Below, in pieces: positions 1-5,513 of a DNA stretch of 5,513 bases. Under the pieces are notes generated by a model. That model was given only the letters and a program-made list of their open reading frames with translations. It was not told the origin of the DNA and did not search any database. The stretch covers positions 1-5,513 of the forward strand of contig JAOAPP010000019.1 in assembly GCA_025462985.1 (NCBI GenBank), in the 5' to 3' direction. A program made the translations under genes and the position numbers. This DNA is from Bryobacterales bacterium (GTDB lineage: Bacteria; Acidobacteriota; Terriglobia; Bryobacterales; Bryobacteraceae). Every line of letters begins with the position of its first letter. The first letter of the stretch is position 1.

Positions 1-543
1 TCCGTCGACGTGGTAGTAGCCGCGAACGCCACGTGCATCAAAAGGGCCGCCGAGCAATTTGTGTACAGGCATTCCCAGGGCCTTGCCCCGCAGATCCCAG
101 AGAGCTTGATCAATTCCCGATATGGCAGACCCGATCACCGGGCCCGCCCGATAGAAGGAGTGGACGTACATCGATTGCCAGATGTGTTCCACTTGCATCG
201 GGTCCGCCCCGATGAGAAAATCACGAAAGTCGTTCACGCAGGCCATGACGGCGCCCGCTTTCCCTTCGAGAGTTCCTTCACCCCAACCGACCACGCCCTG
301 GTTTGTTTCGATCTTGACGAAGACGTAGGGGCGATCCGACTTCGGCGTGATCGAAATTCCGAAGACCTTTACATTCGTGATCTTCAGGCCGGAATGGGTA
401 TCCGCAAAGGCCTCCAGGCCAACAGGGCCGGATTGTGGCAGAAAGGCGCACTCGCAGGAGTCAAGGAGAGAGTGGGAGCGCGTACGCGGACTTGCCATTG
501 CGAGACCGGCCGATCCCAAAGCCAGGAAGCTCCTACGATGCAT
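1..543 (-). CDS. Tat-exported galactonate-dehydratase-like enolase-superfamily protein (N-terminal part, truncated by window edge)
   Basis: The reading frame is open for all 181 codons from ATG at 543 to base 1; the C-terminal barrel with most catalytic residues lies outside the window. Residues 3-17 form a twin-arginine signal (RRSFLALGSAGLAMA), suggesting export of the folded protein. A linker of about 35 residues follows, holding two cysteines (C30, C32). Residues 53-168 are the capping domain of the mandelate racemase/muconate lactonizing family: VKIETNQGVVGWGE (76-89), FLIGADPMQVEHIW (109-122), FYRAGPVIGSAISGIDQALW (130-149) and GKALGMPVHKLLGG (153-166). The FYR-GP-SAI-GIDQALWD run is typical of D-galactonate dehydratase (DgoD-like) proteins, which convert galactonate to 2-keto-3-deoxygalactonate using Mg2+. 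The exact substrate cannot be fixed from the N-terminus. The start overlaps the stop of the upstream enolase paralogue by 11 nt and has a GGAG ribosome site at 551-554, so translational coupling is likely. Confidence 0.88.
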   Translation of the reverse strand, partial: MHRRSFLALGSAGLAMASPRTRSHSLLDSCECAFLPQSGPVGLEAFADTHSGLKITNVKVFGISITPKSDRPYVFVKIETNQGVVGWGEGTLEGKAGAVMACVNDFRDFLIGADPMQVEHIWQSMYVHSFYRAGPVIGSAISGIDQALWDLRGKALGMPVHKLLGGPFDARGVRGYYHVDG

Positions 544-1606
544 GGTATTTCTCCAGAGCGGACTCATTCACAGTGATCCCGAGCCCCGGCGCATTGGTTA
601 CGCTCAGGAAGCCTTCTTTGCCGGCCTCCACTGCAGGTGATACTATGGCGCGACGCATTGCGCGATCCTCTGCCGCCGCGGGAAGCGGCACGTGTTGAAT
701 GAAAAAGTTCGGGATGCTCGCAGCAAGCTGAATCGCCGCCGCAGTGCCGATTGGGCCTCCACTGTTCCGCGGCGCAACCGCCACATAGTACGGTTCGGCC
801 AGGGCAGCTACCCGGCGTGCTCCGCTGATGCCGAACACATTGATGTCAGGCCGCACCAGATCAATGAGCCCCTCTCGCAGCAGTGCTTGAAAGACGCCCG
901 GGTCGTCAATGCGGGCCCCGAAGCCTAGCGGCATTACGGTCTCGTCGGCAACCTTCCGGAGTGCATCGAGGTTTGCGTGCGAACAAGGCTCATCCAGCCA
1001 CAGCGGGTGCTTTCGTTCTAACGTTCGCGCAATCGAAGCCGCATCGCCTGGAGTGAGTGAGCCGTTTGCTTGAACGATGAAGTCGCGGTCTGCAGGAACG
1101 TTGTCAACCAACTTCAGTAAGTGGTCTTCGTACGCCATGCCTTGATTTCGCCACGCCGGTGGAGGGACCTCGATAACCGGGACGGAAAACTCTTCGGTGT
1201 ACGGAAAACTGTATGCGCGAACCTTGCTGCGCGTCGGACCTCCGAGGATCCGATACACCGGTGCATTCGCAGCTTTGCCGAGGATATCGAGAGCCGCGAT
1301 GTCGAGGGCAGCGCGAAATGGATCTGCGTTCGGTATCGTTGCATACGCTGTTGCGGGGCGCCCGATCCAGGTAGATCGTAGAGCGTTGACATCCGCGTTC
1401 GCCTCGAAACGGCACTCGCCCCAGCCGATCAGTCCGGATCGGGTAGTTACACGTAAGAGCGAATAGGCGCTTTTCGACACGGGCTCGCGAACGGGGAAGT
1501 AGCGAATATCAGTGATGTCCAGGGCAGCCGGTTTCGGTGAGGCCGCGGACGCCGGCAAAAAAGCCGGCAGCAGGCGTGCTCGTCTTCGGAGAGTGGTGGG
1601 ATTCAT
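533..1606 (-). CDS. Degenerate enolase-superfamily protein (mandelate racemase-like fold, probable pseudoenzyme)
   Basis: This is a complete 357-residue frame starting at ATG 1606. The N-terminus (RRRARLLPAFLPASAAS, 7-23) resembles a short Tat or Sec signal. The fold is recognisable: a capping domain with GLIGWGECRFEA (58-69) and LDIAALDILGKAANAPVYRILGG (101-123, shortened before it), then the barrel. By my motif alignment the active site is eroded. The beta2 Lys pair is not visible around 154-166 (GMAYEDHLLKL). The beta3 metal Asp is Gln179 (VQANG). The beta4 Glu is Asp205 (WLDEP). The beta5 Glu of the usual GEN is Ala231 (GFGARID). The beta7 catalytic His of APH is Arg280 (APRNSGGPIG). The beta8 Glu is His305 (FFIQH). 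Only the beta6 Asp (RPD, D254) remains. Framework conservation and an intact frame argue for a retained non-catalytic or altered function rather than decay. No clear ribosome site precedes the ATG. It overlaps the next gene by 11 nt. Confidence 0.85.
   Translation of the reverse strand: MNPTTLRRRARLLPAFLPASAASPKPAALDITDIRYFPVREPVSKSAYSLLRVTTRSGLIGWGECRFEANADVNALRSTWIGRPATAYATIPNADPFRAALDIAALDILGKAANAPVYRILGGPTRSKVRAYSFPYTEEFSVPVIEVPPPAWRNQGMAYEDHLLKLVDNVPADRDFIVQANGSLTPGDAASIARTLERKHPLWLDEPCSHANLDALRKVADETVMPLGFGARIDDPGVFQALLREGLIDLVRPDINVFGISGARRVAALAEPYYVAVAPRNSGGPIGTAAAIQLAASIPNFFIQHVPLPAAAEDRAMRRAIVSPAVEAGKEGFLSVTNAPGLGITVNESALEKYHAS
551..554 (-). promoter_or_regulatory. Shine-Dalgarno GGAG for the truncated dehydratase
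   Basis: Read on the minus strand, GGAG lies 7 nt before the ATG at 543, inside the last codons of the upstream paralogue. It supports the 543 start and thus the 11-nt overlap of the two genes. Confidence 0.6.
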
Positions 1607-1639
1607 AGCTGCAAACGAACTGCGGTGCGTGAGTCCTCG

Positions 1640-1668
1640 TTGACGACGAAGTTCTCAGATCATATATC
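1640..1668 (+). promoter_or_regulatory. Sigma70-like promoter driving the MFS transporter
   Basis: TTGACG (1640-1645, 5 of 6 to consensus) and TATATC (1663-1668, 4 of 6) are separated by exactly 17 bp, in the gap between divergent genes. Transcription would begin near 1675, leaving a leader of about 100 nt before ATG 1777. The call rests on motif match and position only; acidobacterial promoters are assumed to be sigma70-like. Confidence 0.45.
1659..1664 (-). promoter_or_regulatory. Possible -10 element for the minus-strand enolase pair
   Basis: TATGAT on the minus strand (5 of 6 to TATAAT) lies 52 bp upstream of ATG 1606 and overlaps the -10 of the opposing transporter promoter. No convincing -35 is found 16-18 bp upstream (C-rich sequence there), so an activator or another sigma factor would be needed. 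Confidence 0.25.
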
Positions 1669-1776
1669 ACGCGGGCGGTGGAAGGGGGGCCCTGCGCCTT
1701 CGCTGGCCTGCACACGGCTCCGTATGTCATCGTGCGTCACAGTCCGTAGAGTCAGTTGGATACGATATGCAACGGC

Positions 1777-3093
1777 ATGATCCGATGGTTGCTCATCTTT
1801 TGGCTGTTCATCGTCAGTGCGGTCGCATTTCTTGACCGGGTAAACATTGCGGTCGCCGCGACAACGATTGCGCATGAATTCCATCTGAACAATATCCAAC
1901 TTGGCGCCGTGATGAGCGCTTTCTTGTGGGGCTACGCGCTGTTTCAGGCTCCGGGCGGTGCGCTGGCAGATCGCATTGGCTCGCGGGTCACGCTGAGTTT
2001 GGGCGTAATTTGGTGGGGCGTATTCACATCTGCTGTTACGCTCCTCAGCCCTGGCCTTGCGTTCCTGCTGCCTTTGCTTTTGCTGGTGCGATTCAGCCTC
2101 GGCGTGGGAGAGGCGGTTGTGTATCCGACATCGAACCGCGTGGTGGCGGAATGGATCCCGTCCGGTGAGCGCGGTGTCGCAAACGGGTTTATATTTGCCG
2201 GGGTCGGGTTTGGGTCCGCATTTGCCGCGCCGTTCGTGACGCAGTTGATGCTCAGGTACGGATGGCGTCCGGCGTTTTGGCTAAGCGCCATCTTGGGCCT
2301 GATTGCAGGCGCAATCTGGTTTCTGATCGCACGAGACCATCCGGACCATCATCCCTGGATCTCACAGCAGGAGCTGCAGCACATACGCTCCGGGCTGCCG
2401 AAGGTGGAACCCAAGCAAGTGAAGCAATCCTGGGCAGCGATCTTCACAAGCCGTCCGCTGCAACTGATTACAGCCAGCTACTTCAGCTTTGTGTGGGTGG
2501 CGTACATCTTCTTCAGCTGGTTCTTCGCGTATCTGAGCCAGGTCCGTGGGCTGGACTTAAAGAGCACGTCGTATTATGGAATGCTGCCGCTCATCGCGAT
2601 GTCGATAGGCTCGCCACTCGGCGGTTGGATCAGTGACATTCTGAGCCGTGCTTACGGCAAGCGTGTTGGCCGATGTCTGGTCGCGGCCGCTGCGATGCTG
2701 CTCTGCGGCATTTTCATTGGGCTTGGACCATTCGTTGCGAATCCACGCTTGGCAAGCGTAGTTCTTGCGGGTGGAGCAGGGGCGCTCTACCTGTCCCAGA
2801 GTTGCTTCTGGTCTATGTCGGCAGACATCGGCAAGCACTCAGCCGGCGCAGTGTCCGGCGTTATGAATATGGGTGGCCAGATTGGCGGCGGAGTAGTAAC
2901 AGTGGCCATGCCAGCTATTGCGCAGGCATTTGGGTGGACCCCCTCATTTCTGGTCGCTGCTGCGCTGGCGATTCTGGGCGCCCTGGCATGGCTGTTTGTC
3001 GAGACTTCTAATGAGCCCGCTTCTGCAGAATCTCCTCAATCTGCTCCCGGGGCACCGGAAGGCTATCCTCATTCGCACGCAGCCAGCCGGTAA
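1777..3093 (+). CDS. MFS transporter, anion:cation symporter type (sugar-acid uptake, e.g. hexuronate/galactonate/glucarate)
   Basis: An inner-membrane secondary transporter of 438 residues from ATG 1777, with about 12 hydrophobic segments in two halves split by a polar loop near 187-220. TM1 carries the family hallmark FLDRVNIAVA (18-27). The TM2-3 loop has MFS motif A, GGALADRIGSR (60-70). TM4 has GVGEAVVYPTSNRV (109-122), with E112 at the place of the acidic residue common in DgoT/GarP-type H+ symporters. The second half has GGWISDILSRAYGKRVGR (282-299) and the TM10-11 pattern WSMSADIGKHSAGAVSG (345-361). The family takes up organic anions with protons, chiefly sugar acids, which suits the dehydratase neighbours. 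A TTG at 1756 would add seven residues; the ATG is preferred because family proteins begin just before RWLLIFWL. Neither start has a strong ribosome site. The last 28 codons overlap the opposing RraA-like gene, and the polar tail after 410 is probably unconserved. Confidence 0.92.
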   Translation: MIRWLLIFWLFIVSAVAFLDRVNIAVAATTIAHEFHLNNIQLGAVMSAFLWGYALFQAPGGALADRIGSRVTLSLGVIWWGVFTSAVTLLSPGLAFLLPLLLLVRFSLGVGEAVVYPTSNRVVAEWIPSGERGVANGFIFAGVGFGSAFAAPFVTQLMLRYGWRPAFWLSAILGLIAGAIWFLIARDHPDHHPWISQQELQHIRSGLPKVEPKQVKQSWAAIFTSRPLQLITASYFSFVWVAYIFFSWFFAYLSQVRGLDLKSTSYYGMLPLIAMSIGSPLGGWISDILSRAYGKRVGRCLVAAAAMLLCGIFIGLGPFVANPRLASVVLAGGAGALYLSQSCFWSMSADIGKHSAGAVSGVMNMGGQIGGGVVTVAMPAIAQAFGWTPSFLVAAALAILGALAWLFVETSNEPASAESPQSAPGAPEGYPHSHAASR

Positions 3094-3964
3094 AGTCCTC
3101 TTCGATCGCGTCTGACCATCGGGTATCGATCTGCCCAGCCGTGTATTTCTTTTCGCGCAGGCGTTGATGTCCGAAGATGTCGCGTAAGCGGGTGAGTTCG
3201 GAATCTTGCACCACTTTCTCGGCAAGCTGTGGCGGGATGAAGAGCACTCCCCCGTCCTTCCCGAGCACTACATCACCGGGCATCGCGAGTGCGTCCCCGA
3301 TTCGCGTCGGGCAATTGATGCCGACCATCGTCGAGTTCAGCCGGGGTCCCGATGCCAAGCTTCCGAAGTGATGGGAAGGATCGTAGGAGCGAACAAACGA
3401 AGTGAAGTTCTCAAGTTCTTTCAGTCCTTCGATGTCGCGCACGGCTCCGTCGTACACGATGCCATTGCCGCTGCGCGCGTAGATAGCATTTCCAACGTTA
3501 TCCCCGATCGACGGCCCGTCTTTCTTTAGAGCGAAGTGATCGGCTACATAGACATCGCGTGGTTGCAACATGTCCACCGGCCAGGCGTTCTGACTGCCGA
3601 TGCGGTGTGCTTGTTTGCCTTCCGACTCAAGCAACTTCTGTATATCAGGCCTGCCTGGCATCCATACGGCGGTCAATGCCCGCCCTACCAGGACCTGGTC
3701 GGGATGGATCACAAGCCAGCCATCTTCATATTGATGATTGAACCCGGACTCGCGAAGGGTAGCCCAAGCTTCCTCGAGCGTCACTTTCTTCATGCGATCG
3801 AGGATTTTGTCGGGCACCTTAGGGCGGCCATCGGGGAAACGTTCGCCCTTCCAATCCGGCGTGTACCGGATCACTTCCTCGGGCGTGAAGAAGCCGCCCT
3901 GAGCATTCCCGACTACGCTCGTCAACAGTCCTAGCGCGAGTAAGCCAGCAAAAATCTTCATCAT
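3008..3964 (-). CDS. Secreted RraA-like / HMG-aldolase-family protein
   Basis: 318 residues from tandem ATGs at 3964/3961. Residues 1-22 are a Sec signal (MMKIFAGLLALGLLTSVVGNAQ). A lead segment, FFTPEEVIRYTPDWKGERFP (25-44), precedes the RraA-like domain, which spans about 62-250: GRALTAVWMPGRPD (94-107), GDNVGNAIYARSGNGIVYDG (154-173), AVRDIEGL (174-181) and MPGDVVLGKDGGVLFIP (228-244). In the family's class II aldolases (4-hydroxy-4-methyl-2-oxoglutarate/oxaloacetate type) the Arg-Asp of this motif, here R176-D177, binds substrate and divalent metal, so enzymatic function is possible. RraA itself, the RNase E inhibitor, is shorter, unexported and non-catalytic. Annotation pipelines often mislabel such proteins dimethylmenaquinone methyltransferase. 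The protein is longer than the usual 160-240 residues, with N- and C-terminal extensions. It starts 5 nt after the dehydratase stop (an operon), and its context suggests it handles a 2-keto-3-deoxy or related keto acid. The substrate is unknown. Confidence 0.87.
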   Translation of the reverse strand: MMKIFAGLLALGLLTSVVGNAQGGFFTPEEVIRYTPDWKGERFPDGRPKVPDKILDRMKKVTLEEAWATLRESGFNHQYEDGWLVIHPDQVLVGRALTAVWMPGRPDIQKLLESEGKQAHRIGSQNAWPVDMLQPRDVYVADHFALKKDGPSIGDNVGNAIYARSGNGIVYDGAVRDIEGLKELENFTSFVRSYDPSHHFGSLASGPRLNSTMVGINCPTRIGDALAMPGDVVLGKDGGVLFIPPQLAEKVVQDSELTRLRDIFGHQRLREKKYTAGQIDTRWSDAIEEDFTGWLRANEDSLPVPREQIEEILQKRAH

Positions 3965-3969
3965 GGTGA

Positions 3970-5232
3970 TTAGCTCTGTGTGTTGGGTTCGAACCAGGTG
4001 GAACCCGGCACCTGGGCCTTGCGGGCAGCTTCCTCGTTCATTTCAATGCCAAGGCCCGGGCGATCAGCGACAGAGATGTGACCTTGGTGGATGATCTCGC
4101 CTTCTTTCACGAAGTTGCGCCAAAGGTCAAGATGGTTGATCCAGTGCCATTCACATACCAGGAAATTCGGAATGGCCACGCAGACGTGTGCAGATGCCAT
4201 CGTGCCTATCGGCGACACGACGCAGTGGGGAGCGAAAGGCACGAAGAATGTATGGGCGAGATCGGCCACTTTCTTGGCTTCGGCAAGGCCGCCTACTTTC
4301 TGTATGTCCGGCATGATGATATCGGCAGCGCGCTTTTCGAGGAGTTCGCGAAAGCCCCAACGCATGTACAGGTTCTCCCCGCAGCAGATCGGCGTCTTCG
4401 TGCTGTGGCGGATGTCGGCCATGGCGTCGATGTTGTCCGGGGGGACCGGTTCTTCGAGCCACAACAGTCGGTACGGTTCCAATGCGATTGCCACTCGCTT
4501 GCCAGTTGTCGCATCGTAGCGGCCATGCATGTCGACTGCAAGATCAATTTGCTTCGGCACGGCACCGCGGATGTGGTCGACCCATTTCACCATGCGGTCA
4601 ATCTCACCATTGCTGGCGGTCCAATTCACGGCGTCAAAGCGGGCAGGATCTTTGGCCTCATCGATATCCATCTTCATGGCGGTGAATCCGTTCGTGCGGA
4701 TCCATTCAAGTTTGCGCGTGGCTTCGTCCGACATAGGATCCTCCATATCGGAATCGCAGTACATGCGCACTCGATCGCGGAACTTGCCCCCGATAAGTTG
4801 GTAAACAGGGAGTCCAAGCGCCTTGCCGGCGAGATCCCACAGAGCGATTTCCAGGCCCGTCAACGCGGTGATGTACTGGCCGCCCTGGGCTCCTGCAAAG
4901 ATGCCCGTCGTTCGGAGGCGTTCCCAGAGTGCTTCCACATTGAGGGGATCCTGGCCCACCAGGAATCGCCGGAACATCCGCATCACTCCGACGGTTCCTT
5001 GCGCGGCGTCGGTAGCCTCTCCTTCTCCGAACAAACCGCCGTCCGTGTAGACACGAACATGCGTTTGCAGGCCGTGCACCATAACTTCGGCCGTGCGTAT
5101 ATCCGTGATTTTGAGCTTGGGGCGTTGGTACGGAGTGGAGGAGTTCTGGACGGCTCGAGCCAAGGCGGGAAGACTTAGCACGGCTGCGGAGCTCATCAGA
5201 AACGATCTGCGACTCGGAGATGTATATGCCAC
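3970..5232 (-). CDS. Tat-exported acid-sugar dehydratase, enolase superfamily (galactonate/gluconate/mannonate-dehydratase-like)
   Basis: 420 residues from GTG 5232, the only usual start codon after an upstream in-frame stop that keeps the Tat signal (SRRSFLMSSAAVLSLPALARA, 7-27). The capping domain (39-150) includes GLFGEGEATDAAQG (66-79), FLVGQDPLNVEALW (90-103) and LWDLAGKALGLPVYQLIGG (131-149). The barrel keeps every expected residue: beta2 AMKMD (K187, D189), beta3 VDMHGR (D234, H236), beta4 WLEEP (E260), beta5 CGEN (E286), beta6 MPD (D309), beta7 APH (H336) and beta8 CEW (E361). D-x-H on beta3 plus the beta7 His is the arrangement of DgoD-type and related sugar-acid dehydratases, in which His acts as base or acid after Mg2+ binding by D234, E260 and E286. 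The reaction is probably aldonate or uronate to 2-keto-3-deoxy acid; the substrate is uncertain. It is co-transcribed with the RraA-like gene 5 nt downstream. No Shine-Dalgarno precedes the GTG. Confidence 0.92.
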   Translation of the reverse strand: MAYTSPSRRSFLMSSAAVLSLPALARAVQNSSTPYQRPKLKITDIRTAEVMVHGLQTHVRVYTDGGLFGEGEATDAAQGTVGVMRMFRRFLVGQDPLNVEALWERLRTTGIFAGAQGGQYITALTGLEIALWDLAGKALGLPVYQLIGGKFRDRVRMYCDSDMEDPMSDEATRKLEWIRTNGFTAMKMDIDEAKDPARFDAVNWTASNGEIDRMVKWVDHIRGAVPKQIDLAVDMHGRYDATTGKRVAIALEPYRLLWLEEPVPPDNIDAMADIRHSTKTPICCGENLYMRWGFRELLEKRAADIIMPDIQKVGGLAEAKKVADLAHTFFVPFAPHCVVSPIGTMASAHVCVAIPNFLVCEWHWINHLDLWRNFVKEGEIIHQGHISVADRPGLGIEMNEEAARKAQVPGSTWFEPNTQS

Positions 5233-5239
5233 GCCGGAG

Positions 5240-5245
5240 ATTTTA
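5240..5245 (-). promoter_or_regulatory. Possible -10 element giving a leaderless dehydratase mRNA
   Basis: TAAAAT on the minus strand (5 of 6 to TATAAT) ends 7 nt before the GTG at 5232, so transcription would begin at or beside the start codon. This would fit the absence of a ribosome site. The hexamer 17 bp upstream (ACATAT) is a poor -35, so support is weak. Confidence 0.2.
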
Positions 5246-5323
5246 TCAGCGGCGTTCCCGCCATATGTCTGAGGTCTTGATAACGCGTATGGGTTTTTTG
5301 GAAGGACTCAAAAATGGGCAGGC

Positions 5324-5513
5324 GTGTCGCTCGTGGGACGACCAAAGCTGAGACTGCACTTCGAACAGTTCTTACATGCAACTGCACTCCTTCACTTGTC
5401 TATCGGGCGCGCGCTGCTAAATGTCGTGCTGCTGGATTCCGAGCAGGTCCTCGCCATCCGGAAACTAGATTACGAACGAGTAATCGCCAAGGGTAGATCT
5501 ACACTGCGCCGTT
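5324..5513 (+). CDS. Possible N-terminal fragment of an unrecognised plus-strand gene, running off the right edge
   Basis: In the frame of GTG 5324 (or GTG 5333) there are 63 codons without a stop to the window end. The later part, LDSEQVLAIRKLDYERVIAK, looks protein-like, and about 59% of third positions are G or C by my count. There is no ATG, no clear ribosome site and no family I recognise, and 63 open codons can occur by chance at this GC. If real, it would be transcribed divergently from the dehydratase operon. The rest of 5233-5323 shows no gene. Confidence 0.2.
   Translation, partial: MSLVGRPKLRLHFEQFLHATALLHLSIGRALLNVVLLDSEQVLAIRKLDYERVIAKGRSTLRR

Noticed and set aside
10..576. 188-codon plus-strand open frame opposite the truncated dehydratase
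   Set aside because: The minus strand here encodes a clear enolase-superfamily capping domain with a Tat signal; the plus frame shows no family features and is a shadow.
533..1606. Reading the degenerate enolase paralogue as a frameshifted pseudogene
   Set aside because: The frame is intact over 357 codons and the fold motifs are in order and correctly spaced, so point substitutions rather than indels explain the lost residues.
1681..1701. Inverted repeat GAAGG...CCTTC as a hairpin or terminator in the transporter leader
   Set aside because: Only a 5-bp stem with an 11-nt loop and no T-run; expected by chance in GC-rich DNA.
3536..3934. 132-codon plus-strand frame opposite the RraA-like gene
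   Set aside because: It is a shadow of the minus-strand gene, which has a signal peptide and RraA motifs.
4078..5178. 366-codon plus-strand open frame antisense to the dehydratase
   Set aside because: It mirrors the minus-strand dehydratase, whose complete set of family motifs makes that strand the coding one. The antisense product is rich in His, Arg and Ala with no recognisable domain.
5314..5496. 60-codon plus-strand frame starting with ATG
   Set aside because: Arg/Ala/Thr-rich low-information product with no ribosome site; the alternative frame from GTG 5324 looks more protein-like, though it is weak too.
1..5513. CRISPR arrays, tRNA/rRNA genes, insertion sequences, riboswitches
   Set aside because: I saw no regularly spaced repeats, cloverleaf-like sequence, transposase frames with terminal repeats or known aptamer patterns on either strand.

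Overview
The window (about 56-57% GC by eye) looks like a sugar-acid catabolism locus from an environmental bacterium. Three enolase-superfamily proteins and an RraA-like protein, nearly all carrying Tat or Sec export signals, sit around one MFS anion transporter. This style fits Acidobacteriota, particularly Solibacteres/Bryobacterales (Candidatus Solibacter type), and is also seen in Planctomycetota. The taxon is inferred from gene style only; no rRNA or other marker is present.

Layout: (1) 1-543, minus: N-terminal 181 codons of a Tat-exported galactonate-dehydratase-like enolase-superfamily enzyme, cut by the left edge. (2) 533-1606, minus: a complete 357-residue enolase-superfamily paralogue that has lost almost all metal-binding and catalytic residues. 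It overlaps the start of gene 1 by 11 nt. (3) 1607-1776: a divergent promoter region with a good sigma70-like promoter towards the transporter and a possible one for the minus-strand pair. (4) 1777-3093, plus: MFS transporter of the anion:cation symporter type (hexuronate/galactonate/glucarate group). (5) 3008-3964, minus: secreted RraA/HMG-aldolase-like protein, tail to tail with the transporter and overlapping it by 86 bp. (6) 3970-5232, minus: Tat-exported acid-sugar dehydratase of the enolase superfamily with an apparently complete active site, 5 nt upstream of the RraA-like gene. (7) 5233-5513: upstream region, plus a weakly supported plus-strand open frame running off the right edge.

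How they may work together (inference): the dehydratase converts an aldonic or uronic-type sugar acid to a 2-keto-3-deoxy acid. The RraA-like protein may cleave or decarboxylate such a keto acid, and the MFS protein imports the acid or its product. The unusual points are that the enzymes appear to be exported, and that an apparently dead enolase paralogue is overlap-coupled to an apparently normal one.
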